Shown: one piece after another, positions 6,577 to 8,417 of the stretch
Layout of the letters: every line of letters starts with the position of its first letter
Numbering within the stretch: position 1 is the first letter of the stretch
Assembly: GCA_004557285.1 (NCBI GenBank)
Contig: SFEK01000092.1
Span: 1-8,417 of the forward strand
Length of the DNA stretch: 8,417 nucleotides
Origin: Bacteroidales bacterium
GTDB taxonomy: Bacteria > Bacteroidota > Bacteroidia > Bacteroidales > Bacteroidaceae
Direction: 5' to 3'
Program-made: the position numbers and the translations under genes
The notes under the pieces: generated by a model
The model's input: the letters and a program-made list of their open reading frames with translations, nothing else
The model's database searches: none
Told to the model about the DNA's origin: nothing

Positions 6577-8295
6577 ATGCAATTAATCAATAGACCGCTT
6601 GCCCTGCTCTTGGCAGGACTGGCGGTTACCACTGTAAATGCACAGGAGAACAAGGTGGCTGTGCACGGTAGCATACAGAGCGATATCCTGATACCCCAAG
6701 AAGACCATAAAATAGGTACGGGTACATATAATGATTGGGGATTGACCAATACCTACGCTGAGGTGGGCTTGACCAGCAAGCATATCGAGGCTGGTGTGCG
6801 TGCCGAATATCTGGAACACCCTCTGCCCGGTTTCGATGACCCCCGTTTCAACGGCTGGGGCGTGTCCAACATCTATGTCAAGGCACTGGGCAATGGCTTT
6901 GATGTCACCGTGGGTGATTTCTACGACCAGTTTGGCAGCGGATTTGTGTTCCGCACCTACGAAGAGCGCAGCTTGGGCATCGACAACTCTATCCGCGGCG
7001 CACGCCTCAATGTGAGTGCCGTGAAGGGAGCCAACCTCAAGTTGCTCGGTGGCGTGCAGCGTTGCTTCTGGGATTGGGACACCGATGCCTGGTTGGGCGG
7101 TGCTGACCTGGAGCTCAACATGGAGCAGTATTTCAAGGGGCTGGCCGACAAGAACATCACCTGGATGATTGGTGGTTCTTACCTGATGAAGCACGAGAAC
7201 GAAGAGGATGTGTTGGTACCTGGTACCAACTACAAACTCAATATGGACCCCATGGTGCATACCTTCGGTGTGCGCACCCGTCTGCAGTCAGGTCCTTACA
7301 GTTTCATGGCAGAGTATGCCTGGAAGACCCAAGACCCATCTAAAGACAACGACTACATCTACCGCAATGGTAGTGCCGTGATGGTTTCAGCCTCTTACTC
7401 GAAGAAGGGACTCAGTGCATTGGTGCAGGCCAAGCGCAGCGAGAACATGTCTAACCGCATGAAGCGTGGCTTCGTAAGTTATCTTGGTGGTAACTGCCGC
7501 CTGAACCACATGCCCGCCTTCTCTTACCAACATACGTACGCGCTGCCCGCCCTTTATCCCTATGCTACACAGGATGCTGACGGCGAATGGGCATTCCAGG
7601 GTGAGTTTGGCTACACCTTCAAGCGTCGCACCGCTCTTGGTGGCAAGTATGGCACCAAACTGAAGGTCAACTTCAGCTATATCCGCGGCATCGACAAGAC
7701 GCCTACAGAGTCGCTCATTGAAGGAGTCAACTCTACGATGGGTACTGACGGTTATCACTCCAAGTTCTTCGGCTTTGGCGGTGTATATTACAAGGACATC
7801 AACGTGCAGTTGGAGAAGAAGCTCTCCAAGTCGTTCAAGTTGAACCTGATGTATATGAACCAGCTCTACAACAAGACCGTTGTTGAGGGTGAAGGTGGTG
7901 TAGTGAAATCCAACATCTTTGTGGCAGAAGGTAAATACCAGTTCAGTCCCAAGATGACATTGCGTGGTGAAGCCCAGTATCTGCAGACCAAGCAAGACCA
8001 GGGCGACTGGTATTATGGTTTGCTCGAACTCTCTGTATTGCCTTACCTCATGTTCACCATCAGCGACCAGTATAATGCCAATGTGCCTTATTACACGGAA
8101 AATAAGCAGGTTGATGACAGTAAGGGCACTCATAGCCAACATTATCTTTTGGGCTCTGTCACTGCCACCTACAAGGCTCACCGTCTGCAGCTGAGCTATG
8201 GCAAGACCCGTGCAGGTTACAACTGCTCTGGTGGTGTGTGCCGTTTCGTGCCCGCAAGCTACGGTTTGACCGTATCTTATAATTACAACTTCTAA
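6577..8295 (+). CDS. DUF6029-type outer-membrane beta-barrel protein
   Basis: A 572-residue exported protein. Residues 1-22 are a signal peptide (MQLINRPLALLLAG to VNA, cleaved before Q23). The rest is a run of alternating polar/hydrophobic strands rich in Tyr, Gly and aromatic residues, with turns such as YNDWG and GDFYDQFGSG, and it ends in LTVSYNYNF. The terminal Phe with alternating aromatics is the usual BAM recognition signal of outer-membrane barrels. I recognise it from memory as the Bacteroidetes family DUF6029, whose function is undescribed to my knowledge. No plug domain, TonB box or porin signature was seen. The mature protein has only four cysteines: C163, C307 and the pair C550-C555 (CSGGVC) in what should be the last hairpin, 18 residues before the end. 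It sits 21 bp after the tlpA-like gene and 14 bp before the Omp28-like lipoprotein gene, with no terminator between, so co-transcription is likely. The start is ATG 6577, which gives the complete signal peptide. Barrel identity is strong; the family name is moderately sure. Confidence 0.85.
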   Translation: MQLINRPLALLLAGLAVTTVNAQENKVAVHGSIQSDILIPQEDHKIGTGTYNDWGLTNTYAEVGLTSKHIEAGVRAEYLEHPLPGFDDPRFNGWGVSNIYVKALGNGFDVTVGDFYDQFGSGFVFRTYEERSLGIDNSIRGARLNVSAVKGANLKLLGGVQRCFWDWDTDAWLGGADLELNMEQYFKGLADKNITWMIGGSYLMKHENEEDVLVPGTNYKLNMDPMVHTFGVRTRLQSGPYSFMAEYAWKTQDPSKDNDYIYRNGSAVMVSASYSKKGLSALVQAKRSENMSNRMKRGFVSYLGGNCRLNHMPAFSYQHTYALPALYPYATQDADGEWAFQGEFGYTFKRRTALGGKYGTKLKVNFSYIRGIDKTPTESLIEGVNSTMGTDGYHSKFFGFGGVYYKDINVQLEKKLSKSFKLNLMYMNQLYNKTVVEGEGGVVKSNIFVAEGKYQFSPKMTLRGEAQYLQTKQDQGDWYYGLLELSVLPYLMFTISDQYNANVPYYTENKQVDDSKGTHSQHYLLGSVTATYKAHRLQLSYGKTRAGYNCSGGVCRFVPASYGLTVSYNYNF

Positions 8296-8309
8296 AAACA
8301 TAAAGACGA

Positions 8310-8417
8310 ATGAAATTTTCAAAGATATATGCCCTGCTGATGGCTTCGGCAATGGTGTTGTGTGGTTGCGACCAGGTAGATGAGAATGACCGTCTGATAG
8401 AGTTGCCTGCTGTTGAA
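8310..8417 (+). CDS. Omp28-related lipoprotein, N-terminal fragment (3' partial)
   Basis: ATG at 8310 opens a frame of 36 codons that runs off the right edge. The product starts MKFSKIYALLMASAMVLCGC: a lipoprotein signal peptide with the lipobox LCGC and Cys20 as the likely lipidated residue. The Cys at the -2 position of the lipobox is somewhat unusual. After Cys20 comes an acidic stretch, DQVDENDR, then LIELPAVE. In Omp28-related outer-membrane proteins of Bacteroidetes, as I recall them, a very similar DxRxIExPAVE segment leads straight into the thioredoxin-like FTGQxCxNCP region, so this is probably such a protein. The defining CxxC lies beyond the window. It follows the barrel gene by 14 bp and is likely the third gene of that operon. 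Lipoprotein nature is clear; the family call rests on few residues and on gene context. Confidence 0.72.
   Translation, partial: MKFSKIYALLMASAMVLCGCDQVDENDRLIELPAVE

Noticed and set aside
7387..8352. Minus-strand open frame of 321 codons
   Set aside because: It overlaps both the barrel gene and the start of the lipoprotein gene, which have clear signal peptides and a C-terminal barrel signal. The antisense product looks random.

Overview
The window looks like chromosomal DNA of a Bacteroidales bacterium, most likely Prevotellaceae (Prevotella/Segatella type). The signs are AT-rich intergenic gaps with TAnnTTTG-type -7 boxes, start codons mostly without a Shine-Dalgarno sequence, signal peptides ending in N-A-Q, C-terminal tails resembling type IX secretion (T9SS) sorting domains, and families typical of Bacteroidetes envelopes (Omp28, DUF6029, TlpA). 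The genus is an inference from style. There is no rRNA or other marker gene.

Layout: (1) 1-359, the 3' end of a secreted protein with a sorting-type tail, closed by a strong terminator. (2) 504-1961, a sodium:alanine/glycine symporter (AGCS family) transcribed alone. It converges on (3) 2115-5900 (minus), a very large multidomain exported protein with propeller-like repeats, two Ig-like domains, a jelly-roll-like adhesin domain, another Ig-like domain, an Omp28 thioredoxin-like domain with a CQNC motif, and a sorting-type tail. A bidirectional terminator lies between (2) and (3). (4) A 160-bp divergent promoter region at 5901-6060 carries a 19-bp palindrome made of two opposed -7 boxes. (5) A rightward operon at 6061-8417 encodes a periplasmic TlpA-like thiol oxidoreductase, a DUF6029-type outer-membrane beta-barrel, and the start of a lipoprotein whose N-terminus resembles Omp28-related proteins. 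It continues past the window end.

The right half can be read as one envelope module: a CxxC periplasmic oxidoreductase, a beta-barrel with a CX4C pair in its last hairpin, an Omp28-like lipoprotein, and a divergently transcribed giant Omp28-domain protein, all around one shared control region. A thiol/disulfide link between these partners is a hypothesis from gene order and cysteine placement, not something the sequence proves. No mobile elements, RNA genes, CRISPR arrays or gene-free stretches over 300 bases were seen. The gaps are 360-503, 1962-2114 and 5901-6060, plus two short ones inside the operon.
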